From Methylococcus sp. EFPC2 (lineage in GTDB: Bacteria > Pseudomonadota > Gammaproteobacteria > Methylococcales > Methylococcaceae), in NCBI RefSeq assembly GCF_016925495.1, contig NZ_CP070491.1, positions 1,426,001 to 1,490,000 of the forward strand: 64,000 bases of DNA. The letters are read 5' to 3'. The position numbers were made by a program, and so were the translations under genes. Positions 7,776 through 15,700 of the stretch are shown piece by piece. The notes under the pieces are model-generated. The model was given only the letters and a program-made list of their open reading frames with translations. It had not been told where the DNA came from and made no database searches. How positions within the stretch are numbered: the first letter of the stretch is position 1; every line of letters begins with the position of its first letter.

Positions 7776-7802
7776 AAAAAACCCCGCGTGATGCGGGGTT
7801 CT
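7776..7802 (-). terminator. Intrinsic terminator of tRNA-Ser
   Basis: The 8-bp stem AACCCCGC (7780-7787) and GCGGGGTT (7793-7800) has a 5-base loop. A run of six A on the plus strand (7776-7781) becomes a U-tract in minus-strand RNA. It lies 45 bases beyond the tRNA 3' end. Confidence 0.8.
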
Positions 7803-7846
7803 GTGTGACTGTCCGGCTCAGGAGTCAGAGTCGGCCGTCAATTGAC

Positions 7847-7937
7847 TGGCGGAGAGAGAGGGATTCGAACCCTCGATACGCTATTAACGTATACACACTT
7901 TCCAGGCGTGCTCCTTAAACCACTCGGACATCTCTCC
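7847..7937 (-). tRNA. tRNA-Ser (anticodon GGA)
   Basis: On the minus strand a 91-base class II tRNA folds with acceptor GGAGAGA/TCTCTCC, a serine-type D arm (GTCCGAGTGGTTTAAGGAGC), anticodon loop CTGGAAA (GGA), a long variable arm (TATACG-TTAATAG-CGTAT) and the T arm GAGGGTTCGAATCCCTC. The 3' CCA is encoded (7847-7849). It reads UCC/UCU codons. It resembles E. coli serW/serX closely in the D and anticodon arms. Confidence 0.95.
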
Positions 7938-7949
7938 AAAACAGCCGCA

Positions 7950-7978
7950 ATTATATAGAGCCCGAGAGAGTTTGTCAG
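7950..7978 (-). promoter_or_regulatory. Sigma70 promoter of tRNA-Ser
   Basis: The minus strand reads CTGACA, a 17-base spacer, then a perfect TATAAT. The -10 box ends 12 bases before the mature tRNA 5' end. The GC-rich spacer end (GGGCTCTA) and strong boxes are typical of stable RNA promoters. Confidence 0.85.
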
Positions 7979-8009
7979 CCCCACATTGATTTAGAAGCAT
8001 GGGTCCGTC

Positions 8010-8262
8010 GTGCTGGGCCATAAGCTGACCCTGGAGGATGATGCGTACTTGCATGAACAGATCGCGGGGCAGTCCCCGCAGCAATTGAAACGGCCCTTCG
8101 CCCTCTGGACGCGTCCGGCGATTAATGCGCTGATCCAGGCGCGGCCAAGACGGTGGGTGGTGATACGGCGGTCAAGGAAAATACTACGGGGTGCGGGGGC
8201 TATGAACCCCACGGTGAAACACCGCTTCTGAAGACCCAACGCGTTGTCACACGCGATCGATG
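8010..8262 (+). pseudogene. Decayed IS630-type transposase fragment
   Basis: The frame from 8010 reads LTLEDDAYLHEQIAGQSP and then QQLKRPFALWTRPAINALIQ. This is the helix-turn-helix/linker part of IS630-family transposases (compare the usual PDQLKLPFALWTRRAV...LI). Past about 8130 the similarity jumps frames: another frame gives KYYGVRGL, a stop, then TPR and EDPTR, resembling the YLKRWGLTPQ-P...KRP stretch. No start, no catalytic core and no inverted repeats remain. It lies beside the tRNA-Ser, a common insertion neighbourhood. Confidence 0.6.
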
Positions 8263-8352
8263 ATTTCCGCGATCTTCATGCCGGGCAACTTGGCTATGCT
8301 GCCCCTGTCTCGATTTTATGTCACGCTAAGTTAAGGCGGGCCGACCGCATAG

Positions 8353-8377
8353 AAAAAGGCCGTGCTCGCGCACGGCC
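8353..8377 (-). terminator. Intrinsic terminator of the PEP-CTERM gene
   Basis: A perfect 8-bp stem, GGCCGTGC (8358-8365) and GCACGGCC (8370-8377), has a TCGC loop. AAAAA at 8353-8357 gives a U-tract in minus-strand RNA. It lies 38 bases downstream of the PEP-CTERM stop codon. Confidence 0.8.
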
Positions 8378-8414
8378 ATTGAAGAGAGGGTAAATGTGAA
8401 GCTTAATCTGTGCT

Positions 8415-9284
8415 TCAGCTTATTCTTTTTTGTCGCCTGCCTCCCAGCATGCCAACCAATCCGAGACCCACTAAGCCAAGACTGGTAGGTTCAGGTACTC
8501 GCCCCGGAACGGGCGGGTCGAGCGCGATCCAGTCGTTGGCACACCCCATGGTCCAATGGACAGTAAAGCCTTTCGACGCCGTTCCTTTTCGGAATTCGTC
8601 GAACAGGTTGAGATCGAGCGCCGCTTCGATCAAGTAATGAGAACCGCCCAACGCGCCGAGCGTCTGATGTGGCTTCCCGTTGTAACGCGCTCCCTCGGGT
8701 CGGTAGGAGAGCGTAGCGTCGCCTATCACCTGGCCAGAATTGATCGACGTCGGGTGTTGACGTTGATAGTCGCTGGGAGTCTCAGACTCGCTAATCTTGC
8801 CCGGCGACTCCCAAAGCCCCAGGTTCCACGCATCGACCTTGTAAACTTGTCCGGCAACTCCGACTCCTGCGCCCCAGCGATCGGTACCGGTCACGGGATC
8901 GCCCACCGTCACGACCCCATATTCGTAGGTATGATCGTTGCCGAAATCCAGCGCAATGTCGCCGGGCCGCCATTCACGCGTGTTGGGGGTAACACCGGTT
9001 ACGATAGCGATATAAAGTGTCGAACCGTCCAGTTCCAGATACATGGCCTCCGCGTCGTAAGCCTGCCCGCCCCACCCCGGTTCGAGGTAAGCACTGGCAC
9101 GCCCGGACTGATCTTCGCTCGCGAACAACGTGGTTCCCGGACGTTGCAGGCGGTTCCAATCGTCCGCGTTGCCGGTAGGCGTATGAATCCAGTCTTTAAG
9201 ATCGCCATCCACCGAGACCGGGCCGGCCATGATGGAAGAACTGGCCAAACTGGCGAATAACAGCACTGTCAATTGGAATTTCAT
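8415..9284 (-). CDS. PEP-CTERM sorting-domain protein, carbohydrate-binding-like
   Basis: The 289-residue exported protein has a signal peptide (MKFQLTVLLFASLASSSIMA, then GP). It ends with a PEP-CTERM tail: VPEPTSLGLVGLGLVG, MLGG, then RRQKRIS. Such tails are processed by exosortase in exopolysaccharide-producing Gram-negative bacteria. The body begins VSVDGDLKDWIHTPTGNADD, resembling the start of CBM9/DOMON-like sandwich domains (an 'L-DG-L-DW' opening). Binding of sugar is inference. I prefer the ATG at 9284 to an in-frame ATG at 9299, because the sigma54-type promoter at 9321-9337 would leave almost no leader for the longer form. Its own terminator lies downstream, and the neighbouring divergent sigma54 activator is a likely regulator. 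Confidence 0.85.
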   Translation of the reverse strand: MKFQLTVLLFASLASSSIMAGPVSVDGDLKDWIHTPTGNADDWNRLQRPGTTLFASEDQSGRASAYLEPGWGGQAYDAEAMYLELDGSTLYIAIVTGVTPNTREWRPGDIALDFGNDHTYEYGVVTVGDPVTGTDRWGAGVGVAGQVYKVDAWNLGLWESPGKISESETPSDYQRQHPTSINSGQVIGDATLSYRPEGARYNGKPHQTLGALGGSHYLIEAALDLNLFDEFRKGTASKGFTVHWTMGCANDWIALDPPVPGRVPEPTSLGLVGLGLVGMLGGRRQKRIS

Positions 9285-9320
9285 GGTCCTGTCTCTCATT
9301 TTGCAGTTTCCACCAGTAAC

Positions 9321-9337
9321 GCAAGCAAAATGCCAAA
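9321..9337 (-). promoter_or_regulatory. Candidate sigma54 promoter of the PEP-CTERM gene
   Basis: The minus strand reads TTGGCAT-TTTGC-TTGCG. GG and GC are separated by exactly 10 bases, with 10 of 12 consensus positions matched. The predicted transcription start is near 9310, about 25 bases before the preferred ATG. Haft and colleagues noted that PEP-CTERM genes are often preceded by RpoN promoters, which agrees with this call. Confidence 0.65.
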
Positions 9338-9388
9338 TGCTCGACGTGCCGGAATTCCAGCCGAAAACCGATATACTGGAACCAGCAG

Positions 9389-9437
9389 CCTGACAGGCCT
9401 GGCGGTAGCACTGACAATGCCGTCAGGGCGCCTGTCA
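9389..9437. promoter_or_regulatory. Candidate enhancer (UAS) repeats for the sigma54 activator
   Basis: Three related half-sites cluster here: TGACAGG (9391-9397), CTGAC-N6-GTCAG (9411-9426, perfect arms) and CCTGTCA (9431-9437, the inverse of the first). They lie about 80-125 bases upstream of the predicted minus-strand sigma54 start, where enhancer-binding proteins usually bind, and just before the bEBP gene itself. Recognition by that bEBP is inference. Confidence 0.4.
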
Positions 9438-9463
9438 CAACCGTCTCACTCAAGGACAGGCAT

Positions 9464-10792
9464 TTGAGCGACATGATCCATTCGATTTCGTTGCGATCCC
9501 TCTTGGAGACCCACGATCAGCCTTTCGTCATCATTGATTCCAGCTTGACCATACAGGGAGTCAACAGAGCCTATGAACGCCACTTTACCGTCGACAAGAA
9601 TGAGCTGATCGGCCGCCCCTGCTGCTGTGTCACCGGAGAGCAGAGTTCCGCGCCAGACTGCCGCCATCGACATTTGTTTCGGGACTACGAGCCTTATCAC
9701 CTGACCCATACGGTATCGCTCGATGGCGGAGAACAAAGGAGCTATCAAGTCCGCGGCTATCCCTTGGTGGATGCGGACAAGGTAATCTATCTCGGCGAGT
9801 CCATAGTGCCCTTGGACGGTGCCGGCTCTGCGGCCTCTGGCGGATTGGCCGGCGCATCGCAAGCTCACAAGGATCTTCTTCATCACCTCGATCTGGCCGC
9901 GCGCAGTCCCGTACCGGTGTTACTGCTGGGTGAAACCGGATCGGGCAAGGAAGTTGCTGTGGAATATCTTCATACCCACTCCGCTCGGTGCGACAAATCC
10001 CTGATCGTCGTGGATTGCACGGTACTTGGGGAGGATTTGTTCGAAAGCGAGGTTTTCGGTCACGAAAAAGGCGCGTTCACCGGAGCCGGAGGGCAAAAAA
10101 AGGGCTTGTTTGAATTGGCGGATCAAGGCACCTTGTTTCTGGACGAAGTCGGTGACCTGCCTCTGTCGCAGCAACCCAAGCTGCTGCGGGCACTGGAAAC
10201 GGGGACGTTTCGGCGAGTGGGCGGTTCTGAACTTAGACGTGCGGACGTCCGCGTGGTCGCGGCCACACATCGCAGTCTGCCGGAACTGGTCCGGCAGGGA
10301 CGGTTTAGGGAGGATTTGTATTACCGCCTGGCGGTCTACACCGTTCATGTTCCGCCGCTACGCGAGCGCAAGGAAGACATAGCGCCCATCGCAGATTTGT
10401 TGTTGCGCCAGATAGGGCTCTGCCTGGACCGAACCGTCGCCCTTGCTCCAGAGGCCCTGGCGCGCTTACAGGCGCATGACTACCCGGGCAACGTCCGGGA
10501 ACTGCGCAACATCCTGCAGTTGGCGGCGACCGTGACTTCGGGGCCCCTCATCGAGGAACGGAGTATAGTGCTGCCGGAACTCCCGCCCCGAAGGGCGCAT
10601 GTTTCACCCGAGGGGGGCAGCGGGCAAGATCCGGCCAGCGGCGAAATAAGCCCGCTGGAAGCCATGGAATTGGCTTACATACAGGATCTTCTCCAAAAGC
10701 ACGACGGCAGCCGAAGACGGGTGGCGGCCGAAATGAATATCAGCGAACGTACACTGTACCGTAAGTTGAAACGTTATCGACTGAACGACTGA
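9464..10792 (+). CDS. Sigma54-dependent transcriptional activator (PAS-AAA+-Fis)
   Basis: This 442-residue bacterial enhancer-binding protein has an N-terminal PAS-like sensor (about 10-115) with a Cys/His cluster, RPCCCVTGEQ and APDCRHRH. An AAA+ domain follows (about 130-365) with Walker A GETGSGKE (156-163), the sigma54-contacting GAFTGA (203-208) and Walker B GTLFLDEVGD (222-231). An arginine-finger region and a Fis-type helix-turn-helix (RRRVAAEMNISERTLYRKLK) complete it. No receiver domain is present, so it senses directly instead of through phosphorylation. TTG at 9464 is preferred because AAGGA is 7 bases upstream. An in-frame ATG at 9473 is the alternative. It overlaps the HDOD gene and likely controls the adjacent PEP-CTERM gene. 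Confidence 0.92.
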   Translation: MSDMIHSISLRSLLETHDQPFVIIDSSLTIQGVNRAYERHFTVDKNELIGRPCCCVTGEQSSAPDCRHRHLFRDYEPYHLTHTVSLDGGEQRSYQVRGYPLVDADKVIYLGESIVPLDGAGSAASGGLAGASQAHKDLLHHLDLAARSPVPVLLLGETGSGKEVAVEYLHTHSARCDKSLIVVDCTVLGEDLFESEVFGHEKGAFTGAGGQKKGLFELADQGTLFLDEVGDLPLSQQPKLLRALETGTFRRVGGSELRRADVRVVAATHRSLPELVRQGRFREDLYYRLAVYTVHVPPLRERKEDIAPIADLLLRQIGLCLDRTVALAPEALARLQAHDYPGNVRELRNILQLAATVTSGPLIEERSIVLPELPPRRAHVSPEGGSGQDPASGEISPLEAMELAYIQDLLQKHDGSRRRVAAEMNISERTLYRKLKRYRLND

Positions 10793-11754
10793 TGAGCCCA
10801 ATCACGCCTCAACACGATCAATCCGAAATGCTGCGCGCACTGTGGGCACTCGATACGGTGGCACAAAAGCCGGATTCGATGCGCGCGCCGCAAGACATGC
10901 GTTTTCGCATCGATTGCATCGACAAGTTGCCGCCGCTACCGGAAATCGCCCGTCGCGTGCTGGCATTGCGCGAAGACCCATATAGCGATGCCGGCAGGCT
11001 TGCCCAAGTGGTGGAACTCGACCCATCGCTCAGCGCGCAAATCGTCCGTTGGGCCAACTCACCGCTGTATGGCAGCCGCAAACACATCCTCTCCGTCAAG
11101 GACGCGATCATCGTCGTGCTGGGCTTCGACCAAGTGTTCAACCAGGCCATCGCTCTCTGTGCGATGCGTGCCTTGCAGGCACCCAGAGAGGGTCTGCTCG
11201 GCAAACGCTTTTTCTGGCGCCAAACCTTGGCGGGTTCGGCCCTGATACAAAAGCTGGCACAGCACATGGCGACCGAAAACCGCCCCGCTCTGGACATCGC
11301 TCATCTGGTCTTCCTGCTGCACAATACCGGCCATCTGCTGCTGGCCCATCTGTTCCGCAAGGAGTTCAACTATCTACTCAAGCTGGCCGATGCCAACCCG
11401 AACGCCCCTCTGCTTCCGATCGAACGGTTCGCGCTGGGCGTGGATCACACCCAGCTTGGCGCCTGGCTTATGCAGTCCTGGAATATGCCGGAAGAGTTGA
11501 AGACCATCATCCAACATCATCACAATCCCTACTACCGCGGGCAGCACGAAAAATTGGTGTGGATGACCTGCCTGACGGATCGCCTGCTCGGTCAAATCGG
11601 AATCGGCGACGCCGTTCAGACGTCGGTGGACGATACGCCGCTTTATGATCAGCTAGGCCTGAACCCGGCCATCAGCGAAGCCTGCCTGGCCCAGGTGGAG
11701 AACAACCTCGACGAACTGGATTTGGCAGTCGCGAATCTGGTAGACGAGGGCTAG
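10792..11754 (+). CDS. HDOD domain signalling protein
   Basis: The 320-residue protein has an HDOD domain (residues about 40-240), an HD-related fold found in signalling and regulatory proteins. LPPLPEIARRVLALREDPYS, LDPSLSAQIVRWANSPLYGS and VKDAIIVVLGFDQVFNQAIA are the classic HDOD blocks. Later FLLHNTGHLLLAHLFRKEF and IIQHHHNPYY are the degenerate HD-type positions. The start codon overlaps the stop of the sigma54 activator (TGATG), so the two are translationally coupled and probably work in one pathway. The C-terminal 60 residues are acidic and lack a recognisable output domain. Its molecular partner is unknown. Confidence 0.88.
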   Translation: MSPITPQHDQSEMLRALWALDTVAQKPDSMRAPQDMRFRIDCIDKLPPLPEIARRVLALREDPYSDAGRLAQVVELDPSLSAQIVRWANSPLYGSRKHILSVKDAIIVVLGFDQVFNQAIALCAMRALQAPREGLLGKRFFWRQTLAGSALIQKLAQHMATENRPALDIAHLVFLLHNTGHLLLAHLFRKEFNYLLKLADANPNAPLLPIERFALGVDHTQLGAWLMQSWNMPEELKTIIQHHHNPYYRGQHEKLVWMTCLTDRLLGQIGIGDAVQTSVDDTPLYDQLGLNPAISEACLAQVENNLDELDLAVANLVDEG

Positions 11755-11777
11755 TCCCTCTCGGATGCCGCAGAGAC

Positions 11778-12527
11778 TCAGGCGGCCCACGCGAAAGCGA
11801 ACAGCACCGCGCACTCCACCGACTCGATCAGGGCGCCGGCGACGTCCCCGGTAATCCCGCCGATGCGTCGAACCGCCATGGCCCGCAGGCCGATGAAGAC
11901 GCCCAGTGTGACCAACATCGCCCACACCCCGGCTATTTGAAGCCATAGTAAAGCCGTCGCGGCCACACCCGCCGAAACCCACCAACCCGCCTTCCGCGGC
12001 AGGTATTCCGCTAATGCGGAACCCAATCCTCCGGAACGCACATAAGGGGTGGTCAGGAACAGCAGCAGGGCCGCCGAGCGTCCCATGACCGGGGCGAATA
12101 TCAGGGAAGACCACGCCTCAAGCGTGATGATCCGCTCCAGCGCCGCCAGCTTAAGCAACAAGAGCAGTACCAGTGCCACGACGGCCACGGGTCCGCTATT
12201 GGAGTCCTTCATGATCGAGAGCGTCCGCTCGCGGTTGCCCAAACCACCGGCCCACGCGTCCGCGCTGTCGGCCAGACCGTCGAGATGTAACGCGCCGGTA
12301 AGCGTCACCCAGCAAGCCAACACTCCGGCCGCCGGCAACAATCCGCCCGCGTGGGCGAGAACCCGCGCCGACAGCAGCAATAGCAAGCCCAAGCACAAGC
12401 CAACAACGGGGTAGTAGAGCAGCGAGCGGCCGACCTCGCGGGGCTGGAAATCGCCCTCCAGCCTAACCGGCAGGCGGGTCAAAAACTGTAAGGCGATAAG
12501 GAAGGATTTCACGGTCGGTCGATTCAT
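11778..12527 (-). CDS. cobS: CobS, adenosylcobinamide-GDP ribazoletransferase
   Basis: CobS joins adenosylcobinamide-GDP and alpha-ribazole (or its 5'-phosphate) to make adenosylcobalamin (phosphate) at the inner membrane, the last step of B12 nucleotide-loop assembly. The 249-residue protein has the family opening FLIALQFLTRLPVRL, the conserved GALHLDGLADSADAW and then IMKDSNSGPVAVVALVLLLL (about residues 80-130). Its several hydrophobic helices are typical, and the length is standard (245-260). It is convergent with the HDOD gene (23 bases apart). No other cobalamin gene is in the window, so it is a lone salvage/assembly step here. Confidence 0.95.
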   Translation of the reverse strand: MNRPTVKSFLIALQFLTRLPVRLEGDFQPREVGRSLLYYPVVGLCLGLLLLLSARVLAHAGGLLPAAGVLACWVTLTGALHLDGLADSADAWAGGLGNRERTLSIMKDSNSGPVAVVALVLLLLLKLAALERIITLEAWSSLIFAPVMGRSAALLLFLTTPYVRSGGLGSALAEYLPRKAGWWVSAGVAATALLWLQIAGVWAMLVTLGVFIGLRAMAVRRIGGITGDVAGALIESVECAVLFAFAWAA

Positions 12528-12653
12528 CGAATGGGTATGCTACGCGATGGGTCCCGCTTTCGTCTGGCGGGGCGACCAAAAGGCTCATCAAAGTGAGCCG
12601 TTCCAGGCTCCTCCACGGCAACCGTTAAGCATGTCCTGATCATCACCCGGTTC

Positions 12654-12679
12654 GGGGCGGCGTCCGTAAACGCCGCCCC
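12654..12679. other. GC-rich hairpin between the giant gene and cobS
   Basis: A perfect 9-bp inverted repeat, GGGGCGGCG (12654-12662) and CGCCGCCCC (12671-12679), has an 8-base loop, 30 bases beyond the stop of the 39-kb gene. There is no U-tract on either strand, so it may be a factor-dependent or stabilising 3' structure. Confidence 0.45.
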
Positions 12680-12709
12680 GTCGAGCAGCATGCTCTCCTG
12701 GCCGTGAAG

Positions 12710-15700
12710 CTAGGATGGCTTGGTCGAAGCGTCCAGGCTGATACGCATGAGACTGGCGAGTTCGCGGGTGGGGGCATTTTGGTTAAGGTTGGTGACGAAT
12801 TTCTTGCGCCAGTCCTTCTTGGCCAAGCTGCCGTCCGGCGTGAACACCGTGTCGGCGTACCAGCCCCCCAGGTCGATCTGCGGCACGTGGGTCGGCAGAT
12901 AGGGATAACCCGAGGCCAATAACTCTTCCTTCATCCTGGCCAGGGTGACAGGGTCGGGGACGTTGGGGATCTCCGCCCGGTCGTAACCGCTTTGCTCCTG
13001 ATAAACCCGGGTGGCGTCGATCGAGGTGATGTAGCCATTGCCGTCGATGTCGGCAATCATCAGGGGATCAAGGTCACGCCAAGCGACGAAGCCGCTATCG
13101 GTCTTGACCAGCACGCGCTGGATCAGGGTGACGTCGTCTTTTTCCAGCTTCTGGCTGCCGTTGACGTCGCCGATATAGCCGACCACGTGCAGGGCGTCGT
13201 CGTCGGCCGCCGTGGTGGCGACGCCGTTGACCATCACCTGGCCGATGTCGAGCACCTGACGAGCGAAGTAAGGCGCGGTGGCCGGGACGTCGGCCTGCAG
13301 GTTGAGCAGGCTGTAGGTGCCCGCCGCCAGTGCGGTGGGCGACTCGATGTGGATGACGGTATGTCCGGCGATCGATGTGTCCACGCTGAGCGTGATGCCT
13401 GCGGGTAGGCTGCCAGCCAAGCTGGCGCCGCTGATACGCAGCAGCGCCGGGTCGTGGCGAATGACGAAGGCGAGCGTCTTGATATCGCCGGCACTGGTTA
13501 GCTTGAGCGGGATGCCCTGCCCCGTCGCCGTCGGCACGTTGACCCCCTGACCCGGTCCGCGCAGGAAGTCGGGGAGACTGAGCCTGACCGTGCCGGGTTG
13601 CTGCACCGTGAATTGGAAGACGAAGTCGTCACCGGGCAGGTAGTCGCCGTTGCCGTCCAGCGTGCCTTGAGCACTGTGGAAGGCCTGAAGACCACTCTTC
13701 AAGGTCAGGGTGTAACTGTCCGGCGCCAGAGCGAGTCCGGTTTTGTGGAAGCGGAAGCCCTTGCTGTCGGCGTCGACGATCAGGGAGCCTTTGATGACGC
13801 CGCTGCTTGTACTGGTCAGGATCACATCGGCAGCCCCCAGTCCCACCAGCGCGCTGTCGTACAGGTTGATGACGGTGGGATCGAAAGCTTCGTTGAAACG
13901 CACTGCGAAGCCGTTGCCGTCGTAGGCCAGGTGGGCGACCTGCAGCGGCAGCGGCAGGATTTCCAGGGTGAGCGGATTGAGCTGGTAGAGGCCGTCTTCA
14001 TCCCGGGCCTGGGCGCGGATCTGCACGGAACCGCCGAGGCCCTGGTAAACATGACTGGCCTGGTTGGCATCGCCGGTGATCGTTTCGACCACACCGTCGC
14101 CCCAGTCGAGCTCCCATGCCGTGATCGTGTCGCTACCCGGGTCGCTATGACTCAAGTCCACCGTATAGGTCTCGCCGGTAAAGCTGTGGTCGTTGCCGGT
14201 CAGGGTCAGCAGCGGCGCCACATTGGCGACATGTACGTTGAAGCTGTCCAGCGCGAAGGCCCCGGCGGCATCCGTGGCGCGCACGGTGAAGCCGTAGTCG
14301 GCCTCGCCGTCCAGCGCGGCCCAGGTGATGACGCCGCTGACGGCGTCGATGCTGGCCCCGGCGGGCGCTGCGTCCAGACTGTAGGTCAGGCTATCCCCGG
14401 CATCGACGTCATGCGCCACCGCCTGCAGTTCCAGCCCCTGGCCTTCCTGCGCGGCGACCTGATCCAGCAAGTCCAGCACCGGTGCATCGTTGACCGGCTT
14501 GACCGTCAGGCTGACCGTCGCCACGTTGCTGTCGACCTGACCGTCGTTGACCTTATAGGTGAAGCTGTCGGCCCCGAAGTAATCGGCCGCCGGCGTGTAG
14601 GTGAAACTGCTGTCGGCGTTGAGCACCAGGACCCCATGGCTCGGACCGGTGACGATGGACAGGCTCAGCGCCTGGCCGTCCGCATCCGAGTCGTTGGCCC
14701 GCGGATCGAAGGTCTTGGCGGTGTCCTCGGTCACCTCGATGACATCGTCCTGGGCCACCGGCGCGGTGTTATCGCCGCCAACCTGGACGTCGTCGATGAC
14801 GACACGGCTGCCCACGCTGCCGAAGCCGAGCAGATCGAAGTAAAGCACCGCCGCATGATCGAGTGCCACGCCGGCCAGATCTATGGTCACGGTGACGGAA
14901 GACGACAGGCTGGCCGGCAGTTTGCCCGCAACCAGGCCATCGATATGCACCGACGCAGCGGCATGCACCGTGCCATCGGCCTGGATGTTGAGCAGCGCAT
15001 CGGTCCCGTCCATGCCGACGATGCCCGCTAAGGGCGATCGGGTCACCGCGTCGAGCAAGGCAACTTCGAAGGCGTCCTGCGGACCGCTGCCGCTATGCGA
15101 GAACAGCGCGTCGGTGATCTTGAACGACAACTTCCCGCCCTGGCTGGGCAGGTTGAAGGTCTGCTTCAGGCCCGTGGCACGCGTCGGGTCTTCGGCCAAT
15201 ACACCCTGACCGTTGATCACCCCGGCACCGCCGGAGAGTATCCAGCCGAAGTCAGGTGAGTCGACATCGCCAACGCTGAAACCGCCTTTGACCGGAACGC
15301 TCGGGATGGCGCCCGTATCCACACGGGCCGGACCGATGAGCACCGAGGTGCCGACTTGGCCGGTGACCGGTTGACTACCGCGCGCGGCCACGAGAATTTG
15401 CGCGTCCAGCGCCGAGGGCAGCTTGCGTTGCGACAGACTCAGGCTGTCGGCCATCAAGTCGTCGGCATATTGGGTATCGCTCAGGTGGTTCCCGTCGCCC
15501 GACAGCATCACGCTGATATCTTGCGTAGTGAATACCGGCACACCATCCGGTCCGGCAACGACATGCCGGTCGAAGCCCGAGTAGCCTTGCAACATACCCA
15601 GCGTGTGGCCCACTTCGTGCGCCAGCACGGTGAACAGGTCGTAGCGGCCGGCAGCGGCGGAATTGGGATCGGCAAACTCGGACGCATCCAGTGGCGTGGC

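Noticed and set aside
12654..12679. The GC hairpin as an intrinsic terminator of the giant gene
   Set aside because: No U-tract follows on either strand. It is listed only as a hairpin.
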